Positions 1 through 6,886 of a stretch of 17,269 bases of DNA are shown piece by piece. Location of the stretch: NCBI GenBank assembly GCA_963169055.1, contig CAUJFU010000084.1, positions 1 through 17,269 on the forward strand, read 5' to 3'. Position 1 is the stretch's first letter, and each line of letters opens with the position of its first letter. The translations under genes were made by a program, and so were the position numbers. A model generated the notes under the pieces. It was not told the DNA's origin, made no database searches, and worked only from the letters and a program-made list of their open reading frames with translations. The DNA is from Myxococcota bacterium (GTDB lineage Bacteria > Myxococcota_C > UBA6777).

Positions 1-474
1 TCTTGGCTGGGTAGCTCGCTTACGGGTCGCTACTTTACCATCGGCATCAATCGCCGTCGCTACGGTGAAAAAGAGATGGAAGACCTGCTCAACAGCGATC
101 CTGAAAGCAAAAAAGCCATCAGTGCAGCCCCCGCCAAACAAGCCACGGCTCTGGTCTTTCAGATCCTCGGCTCCCTTGCCATCGGCGTGGGCGGCTATCT
201 ATTCCTCGTCAACCGCGACGACTTCCGCAAACAAGAATACATCCCCCTCAGCATCGCAGGAGGAGGACTGGTGTTCTTTGCTGCAGCCATCCCGTTGATC
301 GTCAGCCAACACAACGATTATCTCGAAGGGGCGCGCATCTACAACAAAAACCTCGTCGACAAACTCAAACTCGATCCCAACCAAGTTGCCGATGCTCGCT
401 CCCTGCCCAAGCCTCGCCCAACCCCCGCTCCCACCGCCCCTACCGCTCCCCATACACTTCTCGGAAAACAATAA
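1..474 (+). CDS. small membrane protein with two predicted helices, 5' end outside the window
   Basis: The frame is open from the first base of the window, so the gene starts upstream and only its last 157 residues are seen. The first in-frame ATG, at 76, is probably internal. The visible part has a basic, aromatic N-terminal stretch (GRYFTIGINRRRYG), then two hydrophobic segments at about residues 72-92 and 103-124 of the visible part (ALVFQILGSLAIGVGGYLFLV, then a Gly/Ala/Phe-rich one). A short loop with DDFRKQEY lies between them. After the second helix come a polar stretch (HNDYLEGARIYNKN) and a Pro/Thr/Ala-rich tail ending LLGKQ. This looks like a small inner-membrane protein with a flexible tail. 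I do not recognise a family and assign no function. It is convergent with the next gene. Confidence 0.7.
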   Translation, partial: SWLGSSLTGRYFTIGINRRRYGEKEMEDLLNSDPESKKAISAAPAKQATALVFQILGSLAIGVGGYLFLVNRDDFRKQEYIPLSIAGGGLVFFAAAIPLIVSQHNDYLEGARIYNKNLVDKLKLDPNQVADARSLPKPRPTPAPTAPTAPHTLLGKQ

Positions 475-491
475 GCTCCCCCTATTCTTGA

Positions 492-507
492 GCAGCCCTG
501 CGGCTGC
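492..507. terminator. short GC hairpin in the convergent gap, weak terminator candidate
   Basis: GCAGCC (492-497) and GGCTGC (502-507) form a perfect 6-bp stem with a 4-nt loop, 17 bp after the stop of the first gene and between two convergent genes. The position suits a terminator. No run of T follows on either strand, so intrinsic termination is not well supported. Confidence 0.25.
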
Positions 508-594
508 CCCAAATCTTTGCTCACCCAACATCAAAATATCGGATAGACCGCGACATCGACCCGCGTTGCGTACTTCTATATGCGCAAGGTCCGA

Positions 595-1239
595 CTAGAG
601 CTTGGCGTTGGTCATCTTGCGCACTTGCTTTAAGATATCGTCGATATCTTGTTCGAGCGTGAATCCCCCACGAAACCATCCACGCCATGCGGCATCTTGC
701 TCGGGCAGTTTTCCCGTCCCCACCAACAAGTTCGGAAGCGCGGCACTTTGCAACAACGGATACGTCTGTTCACGAAAGAATTTGAGCGACATGCGGATCT
801 GCGCGGCTTCAAAGATCACAAGGCGAGGGGGTCCAAAGCGGGCAAGGTACAACGGGAGCTGTTGCAATTCATCGCAAGATTCGACCAAAAACCCGACATC
901 TTCGAGTTGTCCGCGCAACAAGATCTGCGTGATCGTGTTCATGTGCGCCAACAAGATCCGAATCGAGGAAGGATCCACCGCCACCAGTTCTCCACTCGAA
1001 GCCCGCACCACCCGCTTGAGTTGGAGTTGTGCAAGTTCGCTGGTCTTGAGGGACTCTTCGTTTGCCCCAGTAATCGAGAGAGATCGCGTTTCGGTGGGTG
1101 CGATGACGGTTTTGGCAGAGGCAGGGCGCGCAGAAGAAGCCGATGTATGGGGAGTTTTTGCATTTTCCGAAGCAGTAGGGGGCGATTCGGACTTCTTCCC
1201 CCACAACCAACTCCAACCACGGCGTTTTTCGCTAGACAT
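595..1239 (-). CDS. degenerate receiver-like (CheY-fold) protein with low-complexity N-terminus
   Basis: A 214-residue protein. The ATG at 1239 is chosen because AAGGA lies 7 nt upstream; an earlier in-frame ATG at 1308 lies in unlike sequence and overlaps the promoter area. Residues 1-16 are basic and Trp-rich (WSWLWGKK). Residues 17-80 are Ser/Ala/Thr/Pro-rich and look disordered. Residues 92-209 read like a receiver domain: beta1 SIRILLAH, an alpha1 with QLEDVG, beta2 FLVES, beta3 PRLVIFE, beta4 LPNLLVGTG and a last helix DIDDILKQVRKM. The phosphorylation residues are missing. There is no acidic pair after beta1, Glu144 stands where the acceptor Asp would be, and no Lys is seen near beta5. 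The family call is inference from the fold pattern. If right, it is a non-phosphorylated protein-interaction module. The gene is divergent from the PilT-type gene. Confidence 0.6.
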   Translation of the reverse strand: MSSEKRRGWSWLWGKKSESPPTASENAKTPHTSASSARPASAKTVIAPTETRSLSITGANEESLKTSELAQLQLKRVVRASSGELVAVDPSSIRILLAHMNTITQILLRGQLEDVGFLVESCDELQQLPLYLARFGPPRLVIFEAAQIRMSLKFFREQTYPLLQSAALPNLLVGTGKLPEQDAAWRGWFRGGFTLEQDIDDILKQVRKMTNAKL

Positions 1240-1300
1240 GAAACCATCCTTGATGCCTGATTCTTTTCGACACGAAAGCGAAGGACGCAGCTTGGGACTC

Positions 1301-1330
1301 TTGCACAACGAAACCTCTCGGGACTATACT
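1301..1330 (+). promoter_or_regulatory. possible sigma70-type promoter for the pilT-like gene
   Basis: TATACT (1325-1330) is a good -10 box. TTGCAC (1301-1306), 18 bp upstream, is a poor -35 box. The -10 overlaps the -10 of the divergent promoter on the other strand, so the two could compete for polymerase. The weak -35 leaves this uncertain. Confidence 0.3.
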
Positions 1331-1351
1331 CGGCCCCCAGAGTGCCGTCAA
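1323..1351 (-). promoter_or_regulatory. sigma70-type promoter for the receiver-like gene
   Basis: On the minus strand TTGACG (1351-1346), a 17-bp spacer and TATAGT (1328-1323) each match the sigma70 consensus at 5 of 6 positions with ideal spacing. Transcription would start near 1317, giving a leader of about 78 nt before the ATG at 1239. Confidence 0.65.
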
Positions 1352-1408
1352 CAAAAGCAACTTCCACGCGGGTTTGCAACCTAGCACACGACATGGAGAG
1401 AAAGCAAC

Positions 1409-3133
1409 GTGGCGACGATAGACCGCTTCCTCAAGCCGCTCGCCGAAAAGCGCGCAGAAGAACTTCATATCTACGCAGGCGTTCCACCGACCTACCTCCA
1501 AGAGCAAAAGACGGTCAAGACGCTCGACAAAGTCTTCACCAACGAAGAGCTACAGGTCGTCTTGCGCGAGATCGCTTCCGACGCAGAACGCCAAACTCTC
1601 GAAGAATCGGGCCGAGTCCGCGTCGACTACCAAAACAACCTTGGGATCTTTCGCTGTCAGATCCGATTTAGCGAAGGCGAGATCCGTACACGCTTCACCT
1701 TGCACCAAAGCTTTGTCCCGGAAAGCAACACGGCCAACAGCGCGGCCTTTCCCGCTCCCATCAGCGCACCCGGCATCCACTCACCGATCCCCGCGCAAGG
1801 TTCTTCGGGAAGCCTCAACGTCGCCACCGCTCTCCCCCCAAACGGCGAAAGCCTGCTCAAACCCGCTCTCGCAGCCCAAGGGATCGAAGCCCACACTCTC
1901 GCACAACCAGCCCCTGCCACTGCGCCTCGCCACGTTGTCGGCGAGGACAAAGACCTGATGAGCACAGGCGAACGCACCATCATGAGCGCGCTGCGAAGCG
2001 TCGATCACTCCGCCCCCCGTGAGATCGATCGTCTGTTTAAACTCATGGTTCGCGAACGTGCGTCCGACCTTCATATCTCCAGCGGCGAAAAACCCATGAT
2101 CCGCGTCGATGGTCGGATACGCCGCATCGATCACATCCCCATCCTCCAAGGCGAACAAGTCTCTCAATTGATCGCACCGATCATGCCCCCTCGGAACCTC
2201 AAAGAATTCACCGATCGGTGGGACACGGACTTTGCGTACGAACTCGAAGCCACGGGCCGCTTCCGCTGCAACATCTTTATGGACCGCAAAGGCATCGGTG
2301 CCGTCTTTCGTTTGATCCCCTCCGAGATCGTCACCGCCGAACAACTCGGACTCTCTAAGGCGATCACCGATCTGTGCCACCTTTCCAAAGGTCTCGTCCT
2401 CGTCACCGGCCCCACAGGATCGGGGAAATCCACCACCCTTTGCGCCCTTGTGGACTTGATCAATCGCGTCCGCGACGACCATATCATCACCATTGAAGAC
2501 CCGATCGAATTCGTTCACCCCAACAAGCGCTGCCTCGTCAACCAACGTGAAGTCGGTGTCCACACGAAGTCCTTTAAGGCCGCACTGCGGGCCTCTTTGC
2601 GCGAAGACCCCGATATCATCCTCGTTGGCGAGCTTCGAGACCTCGAAACCATCGCCATCGCCATCGAAACAGCGGAAACAGGCCACTTGGTTTTCGGGAC
2701 GCTTCACACCTCCTCGGCCATGAGTACTGTGGACCGCATGATCGACCAATTCGAAGGCGACCGACAAAACCAGATCCGTATGATGCTCTCGAACTCCCTC
2801 AAAGCCGTGATCTCACAAACACTCCTTCGTCGCGTCGCAGGCGGACGGATCGCCGCCATGGAATTCCTCTTGATCACGCACGGGGCCGCCAACTTGATCC
2901 GCGAACGCAAGATCCACCAACTCCCCACCGTCATGCAAACCAGCCGCGCCCTCGGGATGCAGTGCCTCAACGACGTCCTTCTTGATTACGTCAAGCGCGG
3001 TATCGTCGAGGTCCGCGAAGCCTACTCCAAAGCCATCGACAAACTGAACCTCCTCGATATGTTCCACGAGGCCGGCATCAACGTCGACAACATCCACGCA
3101 AAAGCCAACGCCAACGATACCTTCACGGGTTAA
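1409..3133 (+). CDS. pilT: PilT-type pilus retraction ATPase with a duplicated N-terminal domain
   Basis: A 574-residue secretion-type hexameric ATPase. PilT proteins hydrolyse ATP at the inner-membrane base of type IV pili to retract the fibre. The start is GTG at 1409, with GGAGAG 8 nt upstream. Residues 4-105 form one PilT N-domain-like unit (AEELHIYAGVPP). Residues 107-205 are an Ala/Pro/Ser-rich linker. Residues 206-310 are a second, more canonical N-domain (RASDLHISSGEKPMIRVDG). The RecA-like core has Walker A GPTGSGKS (334-341), the Asp box TIEDPIEFVH (361-370), Walker B DIILVGE (402-408), and the His box with His426 and His433. The C-terminal part keeps NLIRE and LGMQCLND, typical of PilT. 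Usual PilT length is about 340-370 residues, so the extra N-domain and linker explain the excess. PilU or another paralogue is possible, as no other pilus genes lie in the window. Confidence 0.9.
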   Translation: MATIDRFLKPLAEKRAEELHIYAGVPPTYLQEQKTVKTLDKVFTNEELQVVLREIASDAERQTLEESGRVRVDYQNNLGIFRCQIRFSEGEIRTRFTLHQSFVPESNTANSAAFPAPISAPGIHSPIPAQGSSGSLNVATALPPNGESLLKPALAAQGIEAHTLAQPAPATAPRHVVGEDKDLMSTGERTIMSALRSVDHSAPREIDRLFKLMVRERASDLHISSGEKPMIRVDGRIRRIDHIPILQGEQVSQLIAPIMPPRNLKEFTDRWDTDFAYELEATGRFRCNIFMDRKGIGAVFRLIPSEIVTAEQLGLSKAITDLCHLSKGLVLVTGPTGSGKSTTLCALVDLINRVRDDHIITIEDPIEFVHPNKRCLVNQREVGVHTKSFKAALRASLREDPDIILVGELRDLETIAIAIETAETGHLVFGTLHTSSAMSTVDRMIDQFEGDRQNQIRMMLSNSLKAVISQTLLRRVAGGRIAAMEFLLITHGAANLIRERKIHQLPTVMQTSRALGMQCLNDVLLDYVKRGIVEVREAYSKAIDKLNLLDMFHEAGINVDNIHAKANANDTFTG

Positions 3134-3246
3134 CGACCACCGCGATCCGTTGCGATGGATCGGGCGCTTTCGGGCTGCCCGCCGCCCCAACACGCCCCCC
3201 CCCTTGTCGTAGCGCCCAACACCCCTTGTCGCAACGACCTCGGCGC
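3134..3246. other. convergent intergenic gap with weak hairpin and C9 run
   Basis: This gap lies between the convergent pilT-like and membrane-protein genes. CGATCC (3143-3148) pairs with GGATCG (3157-3162) around an 8-nt loop. A run of nine C lies at 3195-3203. The phrase CCCCTTGTCG occurs on both sides of position 3215, as two near copies about 20 bp apart. No T-rich tract follows any hairpin, so I call no terminator. Confidence 0.4.
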
Positions 3247-5130
3247 TCAGTTGCGATGCAAAAGATACAGTCGAAAGCGCTGCTTTTTCTCGATCAGCAC
3301 AAGCTTGATTCCTGCGGGTACTTCGGGATCAGGGACACGGGTTAGCAGATAATCCCATCCTTGCAGCGAAGGCAGCGAAGATCGCTCAGGATGCGGAAGT
3401 GACTGCTTGGGGCGCAGGTAGATCGGCCCCCAGTGCATCGAACGCTGCGGAAGATTCGCCCCTCCTTGGTTTTCGAGCATGTGCAAACCGCCGATCGCCG
3501 CGTAAGATACGGAAAGATGGCTACCACTTCCCACCCGCCACAACAACAACCGCTTCTTTGCAGGAACTCGCTGCGCCAAAGAAGCCACCGCATCGGCTTC
3601 TTGGCCGTGACGCCAAAAGGCTTCGGCCACCACCACCGCCCCGCCAAGGGACAACAACACACACAGCGCGATCAAAAGCGCTCCCACGCCGTAAGGCTTG
3701 AACGACATCCACGTCGAAAGCAACAACAAAAACACCGCAACACCCGCATGAAGCTCCAACGGCACGCCTCGAATCTCCTTCGGAGCCAAGACCAACAGCA
3801 CCCCATATCCCACCGTCAGCATCGGAAAAAACCACCGCCGCCGCCATCCTTCCTGCCCACGACGCAAACCACCCCACACCGCACCCAACAACCACAGCAC
3901 CAACGCCCCCACAACCACTCCCCCATACGGCGGCGGAAACAACAAAAAAGATTGTTGCTGCAAAAATCCCAAACGCTCCGACATCGACGCCAACGTAAAC
4001 CACCCCGATGCACGATCCCACCCCAACAACGGGGCTTCTGCTGTCAACAGCCCCAAAACACAAGGGGCCAAAAACACCGAAGAGATCAACACCAACACTA
4101 CATGGCTGATCCCCTCAAAAAAGCTCTCCCCCAACAAAAAGGCCGACATCAAGGCCAACACCAAAAAGATCAGCCACATCCCCAGATCCAACGGGATCAA
4201 CAAAAAAGAAGCCACAAACAGCACCAAACCACCGCTACCTTCGCCTCGCGCCATCCAAGCGTAGATCCCCCCCATCCCCCACAACAAGATCGGCATCGCC
4301 AACACCGCCCCCAACGAACCATACAAAAAAGCCCCATGATACAAGAAAAAGAAACCCCATAGCGCATTCCAACGCGACAACCCCGCCCGCGACATCAACG
4401 ACACCAACGCCAAAGGCAACGCCACCACATACCCCTGCAACAACACCAACAACGCCACCCGCGCAGGCAAGATCGCACTCAACAACGCCAACAAACCTTC
4501 CGTTGCACCGTTGAGATAAAACAACACTTCGATCCCAAAGATCTTCGTAAACCACGTCCCCGTCTCCGAAAAACGCAAGATCGCCGCCCCCCCCATCCGC
4601 AATGGGGCGTCCTCCACCGGCAACCATCCCGCCAACCACAGCGGCACAGAGTAAGCCGCCATCAACAAAAACAACGCCAAAGCAAACCAACCGTCCGGGT
4701 CCACAGGCGCTCCCTGCGCAACCACCGCACGATCCTCCGTCGCCTCAACCTTCGACAAGACGGCTGGCTCGGCCTTGGGCGGCGTCGGAAACGGCTGGTT
4801 TGAATCAAACGCTTTCTTGGCTTTCGGCATCGTCTGCGCAGACCTCGATCCCTGTGGCAGCGCAGGCAACTTTTGCGTCATCTGCTGCTCTAACGGCTCC
4901 GTCTCTTGATCCCCGCGAAAAGCTGGAAAACTCCCCGTCAATAGGCGATCTTCATCTTTGACCCAGAACCGCCACCATTTACGTTTCACCCCTGCTTTTG
5001 GCTTTGGACGCAGATCCACGGTCTCTTCCAAAAACTCCCCCTGCCCGCCTTGATCTGCCGCCTTCTGCTTCGTCTCTTTTGGCTCGGACTCTTTGCGCCA
5101 AAACGCCCACTTCGGTTTCTGCTTGCTCAA
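3247..5130 (-). CDS. large polytopic membrane protein, possibly GT-C-like
   Basis: A 627-residue protein. The TTG at 5130 is chosen as start because GGAGAGGAGG ends 5 nt before it. The frame runs on upstream to an ATG at 5391, but that part is Arg/Cys-rich and not protein-like. Residues 1-145 are charged and predicted cytoplasmic, with two copies of a W-x-F-W-x-K motif (Trp8-Lys13 and Trp53-Lys58). From about residue 147 there are some 10-12 hydrophobic helices. After the first comes a loop PVEDAPLRM, reminiscent of the acidic first loop of GT-C polyprenyl-phosphate-sugar glycosyltransferases. The last ~100 residues are a soluble tail of mixed beta/loop character, probably periplasmic. I do not recognise a named family; GT-C relationship is inference. 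It is divergent from the ABC1 kinase gene with about 280 bp between. Confidence 0.75.
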   Translation of the reverse strand: MSKQKPKWAFWRKESEPKETKQKAADQGGQGEFLEETVDLRPKPKAGVKRKWWRFWVKDEDRLLTGSFPAFRGDQETEPLEQQMTQKLPALPQGSRSAQTMPKAKKAFDSNQPFPTPPKAEPAVLSKVEATEDRAVVAQGAPVDPDGWFALALFLLMAAYSVPLWLAGWLPVEDAPLRMGGAAILRFSETGTWFTKIFGIEVLFYLNGATEGLLALLSAILPARVALLVLLQGYVVALPLALVSLMSRAGLSRWNALWGFFFLYHGAFLYGSLGAVLAMPILLWGMGGIYAWMARGEGSGGLVLFVASFLLIPLDLGMWLIFLVLALMSAFLLGESFFEGISHVVLVLISSVFLAPCVLGLLTAEAPLLGWDRASGWFTLASMSERLGFLQQQSFLLFPPPYGGVVVGALVLWLLGAVWGGLRRGQEGWRRRWFFPMLTVGYGVLLVLAPKEIRGVPLELHAGVAVFLLLLSTWMSFKPYGVGALLIALCVLLSLGGAVVVAEAFWRHGQEADAVASLAQRVPAKKRLLLWRVGSGSHLSVSYAAIGGLHMLENQGGANLPQRSMHWGPIYLRPKQSLPHPERSSLPSLQGWDYLLTRVPDPEVPAGIKLVLIEKKQRFRLYLLHRN

Positions 5131-5411
5131 TCTAGCCTCCTCTCCGTCCACGCCGACACACCACGCGAAAGGCTGCAACCTATCACGATCCCACGCTCCG
5201 CTTCGAGTGCCTCCTTCACAAACGCCCTTCCGAACGAAGCATCTGTTTGGGACTGAACAACCGCGCAAGCGGCTCGGGGCTTGACAACAACGCACATGAT
5301 CCACAACCACTTCTTTCCGAACAGACCTTGCTTCTCCACGCAAAAAACCGAAGATGTGGGGGATCTGGCTCATCCCACCTTTTGCGTCCACACCAACACG
5401 GAGACTTGATC
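5131..5411. other. divergent intergenic region between membrane protein and ABC1 kinase genes
   Basis: This 281-bp region must hold the start signals for both flanking genes. It has the Shine-Dalgarno of each gene at its edges, a short CCGC-GCAA-GCGG hairpin at about 5261-5272, and a perfect TTGACA at 5281-5286 on the + strand. No acceptable -10 box is found at 16-18 bp from that hexamer, so I do not call a promoter. Confidence 0.4.
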
Positions 5412-6872
5412 ATGCCCAAAGAACGCCCCCCCAAAGATATCCCCGAGCATCTTCGGCCCTTGTTGGAGGAAAGCGACGAAAAAACCCGAGCGGCCTTGGA
5501 AGCCGCCCTTGATTCCGAAGGCGAAAAGCTGCGCACAGGCCGCATTGGGCGCGCCCTTCAGATCTCGCGATTCGCGCTCTCAAGCAGCAGCCGCTGGATC
5601 TCCGACAAAGCCAAAAGCGCCTTCGCTTCGGACGAAGAAAACGAAAAACGCAAACAAGAATCCGCACAAGCCCTTGCACTTCAAATGGTACAGACTTTTT
5701 CCAAGATGCGCGGAGCCGCCATGAAGCTTGGGCAGATGCTGAGTTATCTCGGCGATGTCTTGCCCCCCGAAGCCCGCAAAACCCTCGCCGTCCTCCAACG
5801 CGACGCTCCCCCCATGCCTTGGGAACAGATCCAAGACCAATTCTTTGACGAACTCGGAAAAGATCCCGAAGCCCTCTTTGCTTCCTTTGAACGAAAGCCC
5901 ATCGCAGCCGCCTCCATCGGCCAAGTCCACCGCGCTACTCTCCACGATGGAACCCCCGTCGCCGTCAAGATCCAATACCCCGGGATCGAAGAGGCCATGC
6001 AAGCTGATCTCCGAAATGGCCAATTTCTCGGCCTCTTTCAACAGATGCTTTTCTTTCGCACCGATACCAAGGCCATTATGCAAGAACTCGAAGAACGCTT
6101 CCTTGACGAATGCGATTACCGCAAAGAAGCCGAGTACCAACGCCGCTTTGCCGAAGTCTTTGCAACGCACCCTTGGATCGTTGTGCCCCACGTCCATGAC
6201 GCCTATTCGACCCGCCGCATCCTCACCACCACCTTTTACCAAGGCAAGGGCTTTTATGAATGGTTGGCCACCCAGCCGAGCGAGACCGAAAGAGACCGCG
6301 TCACCCGCCTGTTCTATCGCTTTTATCTCGGTTCCTTTTACCTTGACGGACTTTTTAACTGCGATCCTCACCCGGGAAACTACCTATTTCTCGATGATGG
6401 TCGGGTGGTCTTCCTTGACTACGGATGCACGCGGCATTTTCCCGATGATCGGCGCAAACTCTGGATACAGATGTGTCGCGCCGTTTACCTCGATCAATAC
6501 GAGGAAATGGAACAATTGGCCTACAAGATCGGCTTCTTCAAACAAGGCGTAAAGTTCGACTCTTCGGCATTTCGGGATCTGATGCGCTATCTCTATGAGC
6601 CTTATCTGATCGATGAACCCTTCATCTTCGCCGATCACAGCCCCGAAACCACCTTCCGCAAGATGTTCACCGAAAACCCCAATCTCTTTAAGCTCAATAT
6701 GCCCGCTGACTCGGTCTTTCTGAATCGCATCGGCTTTGGGATGGTTTCGCTGCTCGCCCAGATGGACGCCCGCCTCAACTGCCGCCAATACGCCGCTGAC
6801 TACTTCGTCGGCAACGATCCCGATTGGGAAGATGACCCCATCACCCATCGCACCCGCCTTGATCCCCCCTGA
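5412..6872 (+). CDS. ABC1/UbiB (AarF)-family atypical kinase
   Basis: A 486-residue protein. The ATG at 5412 has GGAG 8 nt upstream; the longer frame from 5247 adds 55 residues of unconvincing composition. Family landmarks occur in order: KLGQ (105-108, the KxGQ motif), the Ala-rich loop AAASIGQVH (165-173) replacing the usual Gly-rich loop, Lys186 in VAVK, ECDYRKEA, the catalytic loop NCDPHPGNYLF with Asp318 and Asn323, and the metal-binding DYG (336-338), where DFG is commoner. UbiB/ADCK/COQ8 proteins are ATP-binding proteins that support ubiquinone or other isoprenoid-lipid metabolism. Many bacterial members have no known substrate. No ubi genes lie nearby and no strong C-terminal membrane anchor is visible, so I give no gene symbol. 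It is convergent with the next gene, with only 14 bp between stops. Confidence 0.88.
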   Translation: MPKERPPKDIPEHLRPLLEESDEKTRAALEAALDSEGEKLRTGRIGRALQISRFALSSSSRWISDKAKSAFASDEENEKRKQESAQALALQMVQTFSKMRGAAMKLGQMLSYLGDVLPPEARKTLAVLQRDAPPMPWEQIQDQFFDELGKDPEALFASFERKPIAAASIGQVHRATLHDGTPVAVKIQYPGIEEAMQADLRNGQFLGLFQQMLFFRTDTKAIMQELEERFLDECDYRKEAEYQRRFAEVFATHPWIVVPHVHDAYSTRRILTTTFYQGKGFYEWLATQPSETERDRVTRLFYRFYLGSFYLDGLFNCDPHPGNYLFLDDGRVVFLDYGCTRHFPDDRRKLWIQMCRAVYLDQYEEMEQLAYKIGFFKQGVKFDSSAFRDLMRYLYEPYLIDEPFIFADHSPETTFRKMFTENPNLFKLNMPADSVFLNRIGFGMVSLLAQMDARLNCRQYAADYFVGNDPDWEDDPITHRTRLDPP

Positions 6873-6886
6873 CCGTCACTTCGGCC

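Noticed and set aside
1781-2767. Minus strand frame of 328 codons inside the PilT-type gene
   Set aside because: It is a shadow of the + strand gene, whose Walker, Asp and His boxes are unambiguous.
3433-4362. Long + strand frame of 309 codons opposite the membrane-protein gene
   Set aside because: It is very rich in Gln/His/Pro/Arg because it reads the reverse complement of hydrophobic codons. The opposite frame has coherent transmembrane helices and a strong Shine-Dalgarno.
5281-5286. Perfect TTGACA upstream of the ABC1 kinase gene
   Set aside because: No reasonable -10 hexamer is found at 16-18 bp spacing.
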